The translations under genes and the position numbers were made by a program. The notes under the pieces are model-generated. The model saw only the letters and a program-made list of their open reading frames with translations. It was not told the origin of the DNA and did no database searches. DNA of 64,000 bases from CAWUFC02 sp963921335 (GTDB lineage: Bacteria > Pseudomonadota > Gammaproteobacteria > Pseudomonadales > Halieaceae), in contig CAWUFC020000002.1 of the NCBI GenBank assembly GCA_963921335.3, positions 558,001 through 622,000 on the forward strand, read 5' to 3'. How positions within the stretch are numbered: position 1 is the stretch's first letter; each line of letters starts with the position of its first letter. Below are positions 61,690-64,000 of the stretch, piece after piece.

Positions 61690-63887
61690 CAGGCCACCTC
61701 ACTGGAATGTTCGATGCCATCAGGCTTCGCCGCACGTACCACGCGTCCCGGGAAACCCTTGAAATGAGGTATGCCCTGTTCATGATCCAGAAACTCATTC
61801 TCGTCTGAGCACAATACTGCATCGCTGGAGAGGAAGGCTCCGGCCAGGCTCTCCTGCCCCCGTAACTCGGGATACCACCAACCATGCGGTACACGCAGGT
61901 GCCCTGCTTTCATGGATGCCTGCACCGACAGTTGAGCGTTCACCTCGCCATGTGCAGTCTGCAGCTGAATCCACTCTTCATCCGCGAGCCCCTCTTTAGT
62001 GGCATCATCCGGGTGGATAAAGACCCTGGGTATCGGGCAGCGATCGCGCAGCTCTTTGATATTGCGCTGACCGGTTTGAAAGAAAGGATCTTCACGCACG
62101 CCGGTGAACACAAGATAGGGAAAGTCTTCAGAGGTGGCTGGCCCCTCGCGATAGTACGGCAATGGATCAAAGCCCAGTTCATCAAGCACCGAGGAATAGA
62201 GCTCTACCTTGCCCGAGGGTGTGGCAAAGCCTGCTTTACGATATTTGCGGAATCCCGGGGTCGGCATCTCCATCGCTCCACTGGCTGCAAACTCCGCAAA
62301 ACTGCGACCGGAGCGACTGAGGCGATAGTCCAACATGTCTTCCAGGGTCTGCCAGGGGAAGTGCTCTTCAAATCCAAATCGATGCGCAAGGTCACGCCAG
62401 AATTGAAAAGTACTGCTGGCCTGCTCCGGCGGCTCTGCCATTTTCTGCGACAGGGCCAGACGAGTCGTCCAGTTCCAGGTATCGGCGATATGGTTGCGCT
62501 CTGAGAACGCGTCTCCGGGTAGCACGTAATCGGCCAGCATTGCCGTCGGTGTCATGAACAACTCATGCGCCACGATCAGTTCCTGGTTCATCATGGCGGT
62601 GTGAATCTGATGTTGATTCGGATAGCTCAACAGCGAGTTGTTACCCAGCGTAAAGAAAGCTTTGACTGGATAGGGATCCCCATAGGCCATTGCTCGGAAT
62701 ACCTCAGTGGGGTTTGCCATCTGACAGCCCATCACGATATCCGCATAGGGAAAGCCCCATACCTTGTCCGTCGGCTCCTTGAGCATCTCGGCCACGCGAT
62801 AGGTATAGGCTGGATGATCGTGATAACCCAGCTGCTTGGCCTTTTGTTCGAGTGGCAGCACTTCATGCAGGCCAAGCTCTGACTCGGGCATGTAATCAGG
62901 ATTAAATCCGCCAAGGGTTTCGCCGCCAACAATATCCAGGTTGCCCGTGACCGCGCGAAGAATTGAGTGCAACCGAATAGCGGAAGTGGAGGATATCTGC
63001 ATGTCGGTGATAGGCGTCCAGGGTATTACCGCACCATCAGCACCCGCGTACATCCGAGCCGCTTCAGCGATCAAAGCCTTATCGACACCGGTAATTTCCT
63101 CGACACGCTCAAGTGGATACTCGTCCACACGAGCTTTTAGTTCATCGAAGCCAGTGCACCAGCTCTCAACAAACTTTTTGTCATACAAGCCCTCATCGAA
63201 GATCACCTTGAGCCAACCGAGGCACATGGCTGCATCGGTGCCCGCTTTAAGCCGTAAGTGCAAATCCGCCACTTCAGCCTGCTCGGAGACACGGGGGTCC
63301 AGAACAATCACTTTGGCGCCCCGCTCCCTCGCGCTGTTAATGGCGTTATAAATTGGCGTCCAGGAATGCTTGCGGGGATTATGCCCAAACAGCACGATAC
63401 AGTTGGTGTTGCCAAAATCCGCCATGGGGAACCATCCGTAGGTCATGCGATTCACTGCGGCTGTATTACCCGCACAGAGCGACACGCCGCTGATCCAATT
63501 GGGTGAGCCCAACAGGTTCATAAACCGGCGATCGGTGGCATGGGTGGTTTGCGTGTTCCAACCCGACGTGGAGACGACAAAGGACTCAGGACCGTACTGA
63601 CTGACAATACCTTTCAGCTTTTCGGCAATCTCGTCCATCGCCTGCTCATAGGAGATCTCTTCCCACTTGTCCTCACCACGCTCACCTACCCGCTTCAGCG
63701 GCACGCGCAAGCGATCGGCGTGATTGTGGATGCTGGGTGCGGCCACACCCTTGAAGCAAATATGCTTGGATAGGAGCGGGTTATCGTGGGCAATAACGCG
63801 ACTGACCTTGCCGTCTTCAACTTCAGTCCGAAGCTGGCAACCAATATCGCAAATGGTACAAACCGAATATCCAATCTCTTTGCTCAT
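61689..63887 (-). CDS. Molybdopterin oxidoreductase (DMSO reductase family)
   Basis: A 732-residue molybdenum or tungsten bis-MGD enzyme. The N-terminus holds an Fe-S motif CTICDIGC with a fourth Cys in HICFKG, followed by the cofactor domains (FVVSTSGWNTQTTHATD, LFGHNPRKHSW, VIVLDPRVSEQAE, LRLKAGTDAA). GVSLCAGNTAAVN places a Cys near the metal-ligand position. No Tat signal, so cytoplasmic. The C-terminal domain (VFIHPDDATKEGLADEEW) completes the fold. It starts within ATGA overlap with the upstream gene. No electron-transfer subunit is nearby; substrate unknown. Confidence 0.9.
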   Translation of the reverse strand: MSKEIGYSVCTICDIGCQLRTEVEDGKVSRVIAHDNPLLSKHICFKGVAAPSIHNHADRLRVPLKRVGERGEDKWEEISYEQAMDEIAEKLKGIVSQYGPESFVVSTSGWNTQTTHATDRRFMNLLGSPNWISGVSLCAGNTAAVNRMTYGWFPMADFGNTNCIVLFGHNPRKHSWTPIYNAINSARERGAKVIVLDPRVSEQAEVADLHLRLKAGTDAAMCLGWLKVIFDEGLYDKKFVESWCTGFDELKARVDEYPLERVEEITGVDKALIAEAARMYAGADGAVIPWTPITDMQISSTSAIRLHSILRAVTGNLDIVGGETLGGFNPDYMPESELGLHEVLPLEQKAKQLGYHDHPAYTYRVAEMLKEPTDKVWGFPYADIVMGCQMANPTEVFRAMAYGDPYPVKAFFTLGNNSLLSYPNQHQIHTAMMNQELIVAHELFMTPTAMLADYVLPGDAFSERNHIADTWNWTTRLALSQKMAEPPEQASSTFQFWRDLAHRFGFEEHFPWQTLEDMLDYRLSRSGRSFAEFAASGAMEMPTPGFRKYRKAGFATPSGKVELYSSVLDELGFDPLPYYREGPATSEDFPYLVFTGVREDPFFQTGQRNIKELRDRCPIPRVFIHPDDATKEGLADEEWIQLQTAHGEVNAQLSVQASMKAGHLRVPHGWWYPELRGQESLAGAFLSSDAVLCSDENEFLDHEQGIPHFKGFPGRVVRAAKPDGIEHSSEVA

Positions 63888-64000
63888 GCCCTCACCACCG
63901 CTGAAGTCAGCTCCTGCAGTAATTCCTTTAGTTGAGCGCGACGTTCGTCGCCCAGCCTGTCAAGTAGCCCGTCTTGAATCGATTGCCAAAGCGGCGCAGC
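63884..64000 (-). CDS. C-terminal end of a probable MarR-type regulator
   Basis: Only the last 38 codons are in the window: LWQSIQDGLLDRLGDERRAQ then LKELLQELTSAVVRA and TGA. The pattern (amphipathic C-terminal helix with LGDERRAQLKELL) resembles the dimerisation helix of MarR-family regulators. It overlaps the molybdoenzyme start by 4 nt (ATGA), so it is the upstream gene of the same operon. Assignment is tentative because the HTH is outside the window. Confidence 0.5.
   Translation of the reverse strand, partial: AAPLWQSIQDGLLDRLGDERRAQLKELLQELTSAVVRA

Noticed and set aside
61540..61767. Plus-strand frame of 75 codons after the TetR operator
   Set aside because: No start signal or protein-like pattern; it overlaps the 54-residue minus-strand gene and the end of the molybdoenzyme gene.

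Overview
The window looks like a chromosomal segment of a marine, aerobic, heterotrophic gammaproteobacterium (Cellvibrionales-like, for example Halieaceae or Spongiibacteraceae; inferred from gene content only). The reasons are several TonB-dependent receptors of the type these bacteria use for hydrophobic substrates, many acyl-CoA and xenobiotic or steroid-type catabolic genes, standard bacterial start sites with Shine-Dalgarno motifs, and a tRNA gene with encoded CCA.

Layout. 1-9868: the tail of an unknown gene, a TonB receptor, a divergent isomerase/crotonase pair, an amidase, a gene-poor stretch with tRNA-Arg(ACG), its terminator and tRNA fragments, then an SDR, a SYLF-domain protein and pyruvate kinase. 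9880-36384 (minus): one 26.5 kb reading frame for a giant lipoprotein of about 95 bacterial Ig-like (Big_2) modules, with a lipobox at the N-terminus and a CBM5/12-like module at the C-terminus. It is interrupted by five in-frame stops and two small indels, and it contains a 7.8 kb, 29-module tandem duplication.

36519-51011 (minus): a tightly packed catabolic operon in which most genes overlap by 1-14 nt. In transcription order it encodes a cytochrome P450, an extradiol-type dioxygenase, a glyoxalase-fold protein, acyl-CoA dehydrogenase, TetR, a second acyl-CoA dehydrogenase, SDR, two crotonases, a fused 2-oxoacid:ferredoxin oxidoreductase, a MaoC-type dehydratase pair, a class III CoA-transferase, a membrane protein and a methyltransferase. 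A TonB receptor (51201-53468) is divergent from it. The set fits oxidation, ring cleavage and CoA-linked chain shortening of a cyclic hydrophobic compound; the substrate is not readable from sequence.

53570-61418: a second catabolic group (GST-like protein, haloalkane-dehalogenase-like hydrolase, acyl-CoA dehydrogenase) divergent from a TonB receptor that carries one in-frame stop, followed by an MBL-fold hydrolase, a DUF1330 protein and a TetR regulator with a palindromic operator. 61525-64000 (minus): a molybdopterin oxidoreductase with a coupled 54-residue protein, preceded by the 3' end of a probable MarR-type regulator.

The most unusual object is the giant Ig-repeat lipoprotein gene: its size, its repeat history that can be read by eye, and its sparse set of nonsense and frameshift lesions.
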